A DNA stretch of 64,000 nt from an uncultured Lentibacter sp. (GTDB taxonomy: Bacteria > Pseudomonadota > Alphaproteobacteria > Rhodobacterales > Rhodobacteraceae). The notes beneath the pieces were generated by a model. It saw only the letters and a program-made list of their open reading frames with translations. It did no database searches and was not told the DNA's origin. Below, in pieces: positions 27,862-34,957 of this stretch (the stretch's first letter is position 1; every line of letters begins with the position of its first letter). Location of the stretch: assembly GCF_937123735.1 (NCBI RefSeq), contig NZ_CAKZKL010000028.1, forward strand, positions 1 to 64,000, written 5' to 3'. The translations under genes and the position numbers were made by a program.

Positions 27862-28347
27862 TCAGCGCTGGGCGTTTTTGAGGGCGGCGGTGAGCTCGCC
27901 AAAGAGGGCCTTGCGCTCGTCTTCAGAGAGAAAGCGGCCCAGCTCGGCCTCGCGGCCATTGCCTGTGAGGGTGAGGTAATGCGGCACGGGGCCTTCGCGC
28001 GGGTAGAGCTGGGCGCGCACCCAATAGGTGTTGCAGGACCAGGTGAGCGGCGCGCCTTTGGCGGGGCTGTGTGTGAGGCGGGTTTCTTCATCGCCGATGA
28101 GCAGGGCTTCTTTGACATCGCCGGTGTGGTAGCTGTGCATGAAGGCGAGGTAGAGCCCTGTGAGGGTGAGCAGCACGAAGGGCAGCATCCCCCAGAGCAG
28201 CGCTGTGCCGATCAGCCCAAAGAGGGGCAGCATGGCGAGGATGAAAATGCTGCCGAAAACGCCGACGAAGCCGCGGATTGGCAGGCTGCGGTGGGGCCAG
28301 AGGGTGAGCTCTGTTGCGCTGTTGGTTTTTGTCCAGTGGTAGGGCAT
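27862..28347 (-). CDS. DUF2244 membrane protein
   Basis: 161 residues. Two membrane helices (GFVGVFGSIFILAMLPLFGLIGTALLWG and LPFVLLTLTGLYLAFMHSY) are followed by a cytoplasmic beta-rich domain (EALLIGDEETRLTHSP, WVRAQLYP, LTLTGNGREAELGRFL). This is the DUF2244 integral membrane family, frequently near cytochrome oxidase or electron-transfer genes in alphaproteobacteria. Here it is downstream of ctaD on the same strand but cut off by a strong terminator. Function unknown. ATG 28347 gives MPYHW, with a conserved aromatic start. Confidence 0.78.
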   Translation of the reverse strand: MPYHWTKTNSATELTLWPHRSLPIRGFVGVFGSIFILAMLPLFGLIGTALLWGMLPFVLLTLTGLYLAFMHSYHTGDVKEALLIGDEETRLTHSPAKGAPLTWSCNTYWVRAQLYPREGPVPHYLTLTGNGREAELGRFLSEDERKALFGELTAALKNAQR

Positions 28348-28406
28348 GGGGGCGCGGGCCTTTTGCAATAGGGATAGAGCAGGTGGGGCAAGGGGGCGGG
28401 ATTTGG

Positions 28407-28446
28407 AAAAAAAAGGGGCCCCAGATTGCTCTGGAGCCCCGTTTTT
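28407..28446 (-). terminator. Rho-independent terminator of ctaD
   Basis: On the minus strand a stem GGGGCTCCAGA / TCTGGGGCCCC with loop GCAA (28415-28440) is followed by a run of eight T. It stands 15 bases after the ctaD stop. It is the strongest terminator in the window and separates ctaD from the DUF2244 gene. Confidence 0.92.
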
Positions 28447-28461
28447 GGGTGAGGTCGCGGT

Positions 28462-30132
28462 TTAATGCGCGGGGCTCTTGTCCCAGTCCTCTTGCTTGGG
28501 AAGCTGCTCGAAGGTGTGCTCGGGGGGTGGGCTTGGCAGCGTCCACTCGAGCGTATCGGCATATTCGTTCCAGTAGTTGTTTTCGGTCACCTTGGCGCCG
28601 CGGAAGAGTGTGTAAAACACAATGCCGAAGAACAGGATGAACGAGGCGAACGACAGGAAGGCACCCCATGAGGAGACATAGTTCCAGTAGGCGAAGGCTT
28701 CAGGATAGTCGATGTAGCGGCGTGGCATCCCTTGGCGACCCAGGAAGTGCTGTGGGAAGAACGTAATGTTGACACCGACAAAGAACATCCAGAAGTGGAC
28801 CTTGCCCCAGAACTCGGGATACTGGCGGCCGGTCATTTTGCCCATGTAGTAGTAGATGCCTGCGAAGATGGTGAAGGCAGCGCCCATGGACATTGTGTAG
28901 TGGAAATGCGCCACAACATAGTAGGTGTCGTGATAGGCGCGGTCGATCCCGGCTTGGGAGAGAACGATGCCTGTAACACCGCCGATTGTGAACAAAACGA
29001 GGAAGCCGATGGAGAAGAGCATCGGTGTTTTGAACTCAAGGCTGCCACCCCACATGGTCGCGATCCAGGAGAAGACCTTGATCCCCGTGGGGACAGCGAT
29101 CGTCATGGTGGCGAGCATGAAGTAGCTTTGCTGTGTCAGCGACATGCCGACGGTATACATGTGGTGGGCCCAGACAACGAAGCCGAGTGCGCCGATGGCG
29201 ATCAGCGCCCAGACCATGGGCAGATAGCCGAACACAGGCTTGCGCGAGAAGGTCGCGAAGATGTGTGACACAAGGCCAAAGCCGGGCAGAACCACGATAT
29301 AGACCTCGGGGTGACCGAAGAACCAGAGAATGTGCTGGTAAAGGATCGGATCACCGCCGCCGGCAGGATCAAAGAAGGTTGTGCCGAAGTTACGGTCGGT
29401 GAGCAGCATGGTGATCGCGCCGGCCAGAACGGGCAGGGCGAGAAGGATGAGCCAGGCTGTCACGAAGATTGACCAGGCAAAGAGCGGCACCTTGAACAGC
29501 GTCATGCCGGGGGCACGCATGTTGAGGAAGGTTGTGATCATGTTGATCGCGCCCAGGATCGAGCTTGCGCCGGAGACGTGCACCGCGAAGATCGCAAGGT
29601 CCATCGACATGCCGCCTTCAAGAACGGAGAGCGGCGGGTAGAGCACCCAGCCCACGCCCGAGCCAAGCTGGTCATTGCCGCCGGGCGAGAAGAGCGAGGC
29701 CAAGCCAAGCGCCACACCGGCCACATACATCCAGAAGCTGAGGTTGTTCATCCGCGGGAAGGCCATGTCTGGCGCACCGATTTGCAGCGGCATGAAATAG
29801 TTGCCGAAACCGCCAAAAAGCGCCGGAATAACAACAAAGAACATCATCAGGACGCCGTGATAGGTGATCATCACGTTCCAGAGGTGTCCATTGGGGGTGC
29901 AGACCTCTCCGGAGGAGAAGAAGCGGAACCCTTCAAGGCACATGTGCTGGACACCGGGGTGCATGAGCTCAAGGCGCATGAACACGGTGAATGTAACGGC
30001 GATCAGGCCTGCAAGTGCAGAAACGATCAGATAAAGCAGACCAATGTCTTTGTGATTGGTCGAGAGGAACCAGCGCGTAAAGAAGCTGCGGTTGTCCTCA
30101 TGGTCGTGGCTGTGAATGGCTGCGTCTGCCAT
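28462..30132 (-). CDS. ctaD: Cytochrome c oxidase subunit I, aa3 type
   Basis: 556 residues with 12 membrane helices, the catalytic subunit of the aa3 terminal oxidase. It reduces oxygen at the haem a3-CuB site and pumps protons. Seen are the N-terminal [31 protein letters not shown], the CuB/tyrosine loop [17 protein letters not shown], the K-channel stretch and [10 protein letters not shown] for haem ligands. The start [11 protein letters not shown] (30132) has GGGAGG 6 bases upstream. Subunits II and III are not adjacent, as usual in Rhodobacterales. Its promoter carries FNR-like boxes. Confidence 0.97.
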   Translation of the reverse strand: MADAAIHSHDHEDNRSFFTRWFLSTNHKDIGLLYLIVSALAGLIAVTFTVFMRLELMHPGVQHMCLEGFRFFSSGEVCTPNGHLWNVMITYHGVLMMFFVVIPALFGGFGNYFMPLQIGAPDMAFPRMNNLSFWMYVAGVALGLASLFSPGGNDQLGSGVGWVLYPPLSVLEGGMSMDLAIFAVHVSGASSILGAINMITTFLNMRAPGMTLFKVPLFAWSIFVTAWLILLALPVLAGAITMLLTDRNFGTTFFDPAGGGDPILYQHILWFFGHPEVYIVVLPGFGLVSHIFATFSRKPVFGYLPMVWALIAIGALGFVVWAHHMYTVGMSLTQQSYFMLATMTIAVPTGIKVFSWIATMWGGSLEFKTPMLFSIGFLVLFTIGGVTGIVLSQAGIDRAYHDTYYVVAHFHYTMSMGAAFTIFAGIYYYMGKMTGRQYPEFWGKVHFWMFFVGVNITFFPQHFLGRQGMPRRYIDYPEAFAYWNYVSSWGAFLSFASFILFFGIVFYTLFRGAKVTENNYWNEYADTLEWTLPSPPPEHTFEQLPKQEDWDKSPAH

Positions 30133-30247
30133 GCGTGCCTCCCTTTGGTGCAAAAATTCGGCATACGACAGGGGGAATCCCTGCGCGCATACGGGTGTAT
30201 CATTTCTATGTTTTAGAATGTGTGCCTGTCTGGGGCAACGGGTGAAG

Positions 30248-30295
30248 TTGACCTAGATCAAATTATATTGTCGCACCCCCTTTGTGCCAGATCAA
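30248..30295 (-). promoter_or_regulatory. ctaD promoter with two FNR-like boxes
   Basis: Toward ctaD there is a perfect -10 TATAAT (30262-30267) and a -35 CTGGCA (30285-30290) at 17-base spacing. An FNR-type box TTGAC-CTAG-ATCAA (30248-30261) directly follows the -10 and covers the start point. A weaker box TTGTG-CCAG-ATCAA (30282-30295) covers the -35. Both positions fit repression of the aerobic oxidase by an anaerobic regulator such as FnrL. Motifs are seen; repression is inference. Confidence 0.65.
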
Positions 30296-30396
30296 AGGGG
30301 AACGCGCGCACCAAGGGCAGGTGCGATGCTTAATTTTCTGTATGCAAAAGCCCTGCTCGGGGTATTCTGGGGGCATGTAAGAGGGAGAAACCGGTC

Positions 30397-30768
30397 ATGA
30401 GTTATATCAGCGGGATGCTGGCGGCTGTGCCACTGGCGAAAAAGGCGGCTTATCTGGAGTATGCTCAGCGGGCCTGGCCCTTGTTTGAGCGCCATGGCGC
30501 GCTTGATATGGTGGAAAACTGGGGCGATGAGGTGCCCGAGGGCGCGCTGACGTCCTTTCCCATGGCGGTGAAGCTTGAGCCGGGGGAGAGTGTGGTGATG
30601 AGCTGGATCACATGGCCGGACAAGGCCACCAGCGATGCTTGCATGGCCTCGATGCAGAGCGACCCGGCTTGGGAGGCGATGGGGGAGATGCCGTTTGATG
30701 GCAAGCGGATGATTTTTGGCGGGTTTGAGACGGTGCTGCGCTGCGTAGGCGGCCAGAAAGAGTGGTGA
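30397..30768 (+). CDS. DUF1428 protein
   Basis: 123 residues starting MSYISGMLAAVPLAKKAAYLEYAQRAWPLFERHGAL, the typical opening of DUF1428, a ferredoxin-like alpha+beta family of unknown activity. DKATSDACMASMQSDPAWEAMGEMPFDGKRMIFGGFETV is also characteristic. The ATG has GGGAG 9 bases upstream. It overlaps the next gene by 4 bases (GTGA), so both are translated together. The divergent ctaD promoter region lies upstream; an FNR box is 136 bases before this start. Confidence 0.85.
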   Translation: MSYISGMLAAVPLAKKAAYLEYAQRAWPLFERHGALDMVENWGDEVPEGALTSFPMAVKLEPGESVVMSWITWPDKATSDACMASMQSDPAWEAMGEMPFDGKRMIFGGFETVLRCVGGQKEW

Positions 30769-31103
30769 GCACAGTTGAACAAGATGAGATCATGGCGCGC
30801 CTCGATGCGCTGATCCGCGAGACCGTTCCGGATGTTCAGACCGTAACAAAATACGGTGGCACGCTTTACACGCTCCGGCCGCAACAAAAAGAAGGGCAGT
30901 TCTGCGGGGTCTTTGCCGATAAGGCGCATGTGCAGCTCTCGTTCAGCGCGGGTGCTGGCCTGCCCGACCCTGACAAGTGCTTGCAGGGGCAGGGAAAACA
31001 CCGCCGCCATATGCGCATTGCGAGCGCTTCAGAGGTTTCCTCAGAGATCCGCCGGGAGGGCCTTGTCAAATTGTTGCGCGCGGCGGTGGCTGCGCAGGGC
31101 TAG
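30765..31103 (+). CDS. DUF1801 (YdhG-like) protein
   Basis: 112 residues: MARLDALIRETVPDVQTVTKYGGTLYTL, then a beta-rich part with FCGVFADKAHVQLSFSAGAGLPDP and HMRIASASEV. This matches the DUF1801 fold, whose function is unknown. The GTG at 30765 overlaps the DUF1428 stop (GTGA); a GTG one codon earlier is equivalent. Translational coupling with DUF1428 suggests a linked but undefined task. A shared convergent terminator follows. Confidence 0.75.
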   Translation: MSTVEQDEIMARLDALIRETVPDVQTVTKYGGTLYTLRPQQKEGQFCGVFADKAHVQLSFSAGAGLPDPDKCLQGQGKHRRHMRIASASEVSSEIRREGLVKLLRAAVAAQG

Positions 31104-31106
31104 GCA

Positions 31107-31145
31107 CAAAAAACGCCCCCGCCACACACAGGGCAGGGGCGCTTT
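31107..31145. terminator. Bidirectional terminator between DUF1801 and cytochrome c genes
   Basis: A stem of GCCCCTGCC/GGCGGGGGC pairs with an A-run on the left (six A) and TTT on the right. On the minus strand the six T make it a good terminator for the cytochrome c gene 20 bases away; in the plus direction it can end the DUF1428-DUF1801 message. Confidence 0.8.
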
Positions 31146-31164
31146 GAAAACCCTGTGGGCCGGC

Positions 31165-31581
31165 TTATTCGGCTGCGGGGCCAACAGAGGCCAGCCAAGC
31201 GGCCACATCTTCACCGCCGCCCTTGAGCTTGAAGGACATTTTGGACTTGGTGGTGAAACCATTGTCGCCCAGCCAGGCTTTGGTATCGGCCACATAAGCG
31301 GCGATGGCCTCTTGGGTCCAGACGAATTCTGCTGCGGCGGCATCCTTCAGGCCGGCGCCGTATTTGAAGCCATCCTGAGAGCCGGCCACGCGGCCAACGA
31401 TACCGTAGAGGTTGGGGCCGGTTTTGCCGCCTTTGAAGATGACCTCGCCATCATCGGCCACGATCATGTGGCAGGCTTTGCATTTCTTGAAGTCTTTCTC
31501 GCCGGCCTTGATGTCGCCTTCAGCGAAGGCGGGGGCCGCGGCCATGAGGGCGCTTGCGGCGAAGAGGGAAAGCATTTTCAT
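31165..31581 (-). CDS. Soluble class I c-type cytochrome (c2/c550-like)
   Basis: 138 residues. A signal peptide (MKMLSLFAASALMAAAPAFA) exports it. Haem binds covalently at C34-K-A-C37-H38, and Met115 in TKSKMSFKL is the likely sixth ligand. Fold markers KTGPNLYGIVGR and WLGDNGF agree with cytochrome c2. It would carry electrons in the periplasm between bc1 and the oxidase; ctaD lies 1 kb away on the same strand. ATG 31581 is preceded by AAGGA. Which oxidase or reductase it serves is inference. Confidence 0.9.
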   Translation of the reverse strand: MKMLSLFAASALMAAAPAFAEGDIKAGEKDFKKCKACHMIVADDGEVIFKGGKTGPNLYGIVGRVAGSQDGFKYGAGLKDAAAAEFVWTQEAIAAYVADTKAWLGDNGFTTKSKMSFKLKGGGEDVAAWLASVGPAAE

Positions 31582-31680
31582 AGCTGAAGAATCCTTTGGT
31601 TTGTGTTCAATCTTGCGCAAGGAACTATCTGGCAACCCGCCTTGCGTTATGCAACGGACATATCGACGCGGGGCCGGGGG

Positions 31681-32370
31681 TCAGGCGGTTTCTGAGGGGG
31701 CTGGCTGGCAGCCCGGCGCAGACATGGCCGCCTCAAAGGTGGCTTTCAGGGCAACATCAAGGTCTGACAGGGTGACCGGCAGGCCCAGATCAACCAGCGA
31801 TGTGACGCCGTGTTCTGAAATTCCGCAGGGGACGATGCCGGAAAAATGCTCCAGATTTGGCTCAACATTTATTGAAATTCCGTGAAAGCTGACCCATTTG
31901 CGCAGGCGGATGCCGATGGCGGCGATCTTGTCTTCGGGCTTGGCCCCTGTCGCGGTGAGCGGCTTGTCGTCGCGCGTGACCCAGACGCCGACGCGGCCTT
32001 CGCGGATTTCGCCAGTGATGTTAAACTCGGCCAGCGTGTTGATCACCCAGCGTTCCAGATCGCGCACGAAACAGCGCACGTCGCGGCCGCGCCTTGCGAC
32101 ATCGAGCATGACATAGACCACGCGCTGGCCGGGGCCGTGGTAGGTGTATTGCCCGCCGCGGCGCGCCTCGTAGACGGGGAAGCGCCCGGGGGCGACAAGG
32201 TCTTGCGGCTTGGCCGAAGTGCCCGCTGTATAAAGCGGCGGATGCTCCAAGAGCCAGATGCACTCCGGCGCTGTGCCGGCATGGATTGCGGCGACGCGGG
32301 CTTCCATGAAGGCCAGGGCCGCGTCATAGGGCACGAGGCCGTCGGAGTGTTTCCATTCGATCTGTGTCAT
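31681..32370 (-). CDS. lipB: Octanoyl-[acyl-carrier-protein]:protein octanoyltransferase
   Basis: 229 residues. LipB moves octanoate from acyl carrier protein to lipoyl domains, the first step of lipoylation, here serving GcvH among others. The signature [20 protein letters not shown] and catalytic Lys148 (EDKIAAIGI) and Cys182 (IVPCGI) are intact. Two adjacent ATG codons exist; the second (32370) has better spacing to AAGG. Length is normal. It is a single gene following a ~380-base gene-free stretch upstream and is separated from the cytochrome gene by about 100 bases. Confidence 0.95.
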   Translation of the reverse strand: MTQIEWKHSDGLVPYDAALAFMEARVAAIHAGTAPECIWLLEHPPLYTAGTSAKPQDLVAPGRFPVYEARRGGQYTYHGPGQRVVYVMLDVARRGRDVRCFVRDLERWVINTLAEFNITGEIREGRVGVWVTRDDKPLTATGAKPEDKIAAIGIRLRKWVSFHGISINVEPNLEHFSGIVPCGISEHGVTSLVDLGLPVTLSDLDVALKATFEAAMSAPGCQPAPSETA

Positions 32371-32373
32371 CAT

Positions 32374-32752
32374 CAGCCTTTCAGCACGGCAGAAGCCCTG
32401 CCTCTTTCAACGTGGATATAGCTGCGCGCGGCGGGAATGTCGCCTGCGTTTTTGCGAGCGCCACCAGCCAAGCGGCTTCAAGCCAGGGCTGCGCGAGATT
32501 CGCCTGATCGGGGTTTGGAGCCTGATCCATATTCTCTGATCACGCCGGTGAGCCTGTTTGAGGCTGCGCGGCGGGGCGGCTTTTGGCGGGGAGCTTGTTT
32601 CTGGGCTTTGAAACAGGGGGCTTTGGCGCTTGCGCGGCTGGGGGCGGCGGGCCTGAACGGACGCGCGCAGGAATATTTCTGCGCTGCGTGCCGATTTTCG
32701 CTTCACATCCTTTGAGGCTTTCGTTAAACGACGCGTCACCAAGCCTAGACGT
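32374..32752. other. Stretch without a supported gene (before tRNA-Leu)
   Basis: About 380 bases between lipB and the tRNA. Several overlapping frames are open, the longest being 92 codons at 32437-32715 (+), but none shows a ribosome site, a recognisable family or balanced composition, and the two minus-strand frames run into the tRNA gene. The sequence has a short inverted repeat GTTTCTGGG...  around CTTTGAAAC near 32608. I see nothing else supportable. Confidence 0.4.
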
Positions 32753-32838
32753 GCGGTCGTGGCGGAATGGTAGACGCGCAGCGTTGAGGTCGCTGTGGGG
32801 TAACACCCGTGAGAGTTCGAGTCTCTCCGACCGCACCA
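32753..32838 (+). tRNA. tRNA-Leu (anticodon GAG)
   Basis: An 86-base tRNA with encoded CCA. The acceptor stem pairs GCGGTCG (32753-32759) with CGACCGC (32828-32834), followed by ACCA. The anticodon stem is CAGCG/CGCTG with loop TTGAGGT, anticodon GAG at 32786-32788, reading CUC and CUU. The long variable arm (TGGGGTAACACCC) is the class II feature of leucine tRNAs, and GTTCGAGTC is the T loop. Confidence 0.97.
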
Positions 32839-32944
32839 CTTGGACATCCCGAATTGGACATGCCGAATTTCTTTGCCAGGTGAGGTTTGCGGCGCAGAGC
32901 CTTTGGTGACCGGCTTCTGTTTGCGCGGCTTTTGGGCGCTGTGA

Positions 32945-33415
32945 TCAGGGTTTGATCGGGTTGGTGAGCAGCAGAGTCGGCAATTTGCGCGGGGCGGGCA
33001 GATCGGCGCCGTTGGCCCGGCGCGACTGGCGTTCTATCAGATAGGCGAAGGACTGGGTCACCTCATGCAAGCGGGCCTCAGCCTGTTGGGCGCGGCGCTC
33101 GTGGGATTGAGACTGGCGCTTGAGATCATCCATCTGGGAGACAAGGTGTTGGCGCTCGGTTTTGACCATCTCCAGAGCGACTGCATATTGCAGCTTTTCG
33201 GCTTTTTCATCGGCCAGCTTTTGCGAGATCGCCAAGACCTCTGAGTGCTGGCTGCCAGCAAAAGACCCGACTTTTACAAGCAATTGCAAGGCTTTATCAA
33301 ACTCTATGCCATCTTCGCTTGGCTCATGAGCCTCAAGCAGCGTTTTGGAAAGCAGTGCCAGGATCGGCTTTTTGCGCCCCGTCACCTCTTCGAGTTTGTC
33401 CCATGAAATAATCAT
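32945..33415 (-). CDS. Hypothetical coiled-coil protein
   Basis: I do not recognise this 156-residue protein. It starts MIISWDKLEEVTGRKKPILALLSKTLLEAHEPSEDGIEFDKALQLLV, a helical head, then a long charged heptad region (about 62-125: QKLADEKAEKLQYAVALEMVKTERQHLVSQMDDLKRQ) that should form a coiled coil, and a basic Pro-rich tail. No signal or membrane segment. The ribosome site before ATG 33415 is weak. It stands alone, facing the tRNA, with a divergent acyl-CoA dehydrogenase 248 bases away. Codon use is ordinary. Confidence 0.6.
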   Translation of the reverse strand: MIISWDKLEEVTGRKKPILALLSKTLLEAHEPSEDGIEFDKALQLLVKVGSFAGSQHSEVLAISQKLADEKAEKLQYAVALEMVKTERQHLVSQMDDLKRQSQSHERRAQQAEARLHEVTQSFAYLIERQSRRANGADLPAPRKLPTLLLTNPIKP

Positions 33416-33663
33416 TTTGGCGGTATCAATTCCGTTTCTGTCTCGGTGCCTTCAGGATACCCAACGTCACTCGTCCACCACAGATGGGCCCCTGCTTGCC
33501 CGGATTTGTCCGCTGCAAAAGGCCCGTTCTGTCAGTAATCTCCCCTTGGGGCACAAAAGTAAAGTTTTTGAACCGCAACCGAGACGCAACGTGACGGGTG
33601 TGGCCTCTTTACTCTTGCGTGGCGCGGGTTTCTTATCGGCGCAAGCTTAGGAGGAGACAGACA

Positions 33664-34893
33664 ATGGACTTGGGATTGAGACCAGAGGCGCAGGCGTTGC
33701 TCATGCGGGTGAAAGAGATGATCACCGAGGAGATCATGCCGCTGGAAGAGGCCTATCACGCCGAAATCGGTCAGGGAGACCGCTGGGGCTATACGGCGCG
33801 GCAGGCCGAAATTCTGGAAGGGTTGAAAGCCAAGGCCAAGGCGCGTGGGCTGTGGAACTTCTGGCTTACTGACAGCGACAAGGGGCTGGGCCTGAGCACC
33901 GTGGAATATGCCTATTTTGCAGAGGAAATGGGCAAAACCCCCATGGGCGCTGAAGTGTTCAACTGCAACGCGCCGGACACCGGCAATATGGAAGTTTTCG
34001 AGCGCTACGGCAGCGCGGCGATGAAAGAGCAATGGCTCAAGCCGCTTTTGGAGGGCGAGATCCGCTCGGCCTATCTGATGACAGAGCCCGATGAGGCCAG
34101 CTCGGATGCCACCAATATTTCCATGCGCTGCGAGCGTGATGGCGACGACTATGTGCTCAACGGCGAAAAATGGTGGGCCTCGGGCGCGGGGGATCCGCGC
34201 TGCAAGGTCTATATCGTGATGGTGCGCACGGGCGGGGACGACGCGCCCAAGCACAAGCGCCATTCGATGATTGTTGTGCCCGCGGGAACCGAGGGGGTTG
34301 AGGTGCTCAGGCCCATGCAGGTTTATGGCTCTGATGATGCGCCGCACGGGCATATGCACATCCGCATGACAAATGTGCGCGTGCCGGCCGAGAATATGAT
34401 TCTCGGAGAGGGGCGTGGATTTGAGGTGGCACAGGGGCGGCTTGGGCCGGGGCGCATTCACCATTGTATGCGCGCGATCGGGCAGGCAGAAGCGGCTTTG
34501 GAGATGATGTGCCGGCGCAGCTTGCAGCGCGAGGCCTTTGGCAAGGCGATTGCCCATCTCGGTGCGAATTACGATATCATCGCCAATGCGCGCATGGAGA
34601 TTGAGCAGGCGCGCCTCTTGTGCCTGAAGACGGCTTGGATGATGGATCAGGGCGATATGAAAGCGGCGGCGCCCTGGATTCACCAGATCAAGGTGGTTGC
34701 GCCGCTGATGTCGCTCAAGGTGATTGACGAGGCGGTGCAGATGTTTGGCGCGCAGGGCATTTCACAGGACACCGCGCTGGCCGGGATGTGGAAAAACGTG
34801 CGCACCCTGCGCCTTGCCGACGGGCCGGACGCCGTGCACCGCCGTCAGGTGGCGCGCACCGAGCTGCGCAAATACACGCAAGAGCGTATCTAA
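33664..34893 (+). CDS. Acyl-CoA dehydrogenase family protein
   Basis: 409 residues, FAD-dependent. It should introduce a trans double bond into an acyl-CoA and pass electrons to electron-transfer flavoprotein. Typical strings are AYLMTEPDEASSDATNISMRCERDGDDYVLNGEKWW (FAD region), HGHMHIRMTNVRVPAENMILGEGRGFEVAQGRLGPGRIHHCMRAIG and the C-terminal FGAQGISQDTALAGMWKNVRTLRLADGPDAVH, resembling the ACAD10/11 group. Chain specificity is unknown. ATG 33664 has AGGAGGAG 8 bases upstream, a very strong site. It is a single gene. Confidence 0.92.
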   Translation: MDLGLRPEAQALLMRVKEMITEEIMPLEEAYHAEIGQGDRWGYTARQAEILEGLKAKAKARGLWNFWLTDSDKGLGLSTVEYAYFAEEMGKTPMGAEVFNCNAPDTGNMEVFERYGSAAMKEQWLKPLLEGEIRSAYLMTEPDEASSDATNISMRCERDGDDYVLNGEKWWASGAGDPRCKVYIVMVRTGGDDAPKHKRHSMIVVPAGTEGVEVLRPMQVYGSDDAPHGHMHIRMTNVRVPAENMILGEGRGFEVAQGRLGPGRIHHCMRAIGQAEAALEMMCRRSLQREAFGKAIAHLGANYDIIANARMEIEQARLLCLKTAWMMDQGDMKAAAPWIHQIKVVAPLMSLKVIDEAVQMFGAQGISQDTALAGMWKNVRTLRLADGPDAVHRRQVARTELRKYTQERI

Positions 34894-34957
34894 CGCACCG
34901 CGCCCCGGCCAGGCTTTGAGCGGGTCGGGGCGTGTCGCTGTCCTGTGAGGGCCGGGT

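Noticed and set aside
32437..32715. 92-codon open frame before tRNA-Leu
   Set aside because: No ribosome site, no recognisable family and a Gly/Ala/Arg bias typical of chance frames in high-GC DNA.
32407..32847. 146-codon minus-strand frame over the tRNA gene
   Set aside because: It runs through the tRNA-Leu gene and lacks coding features.
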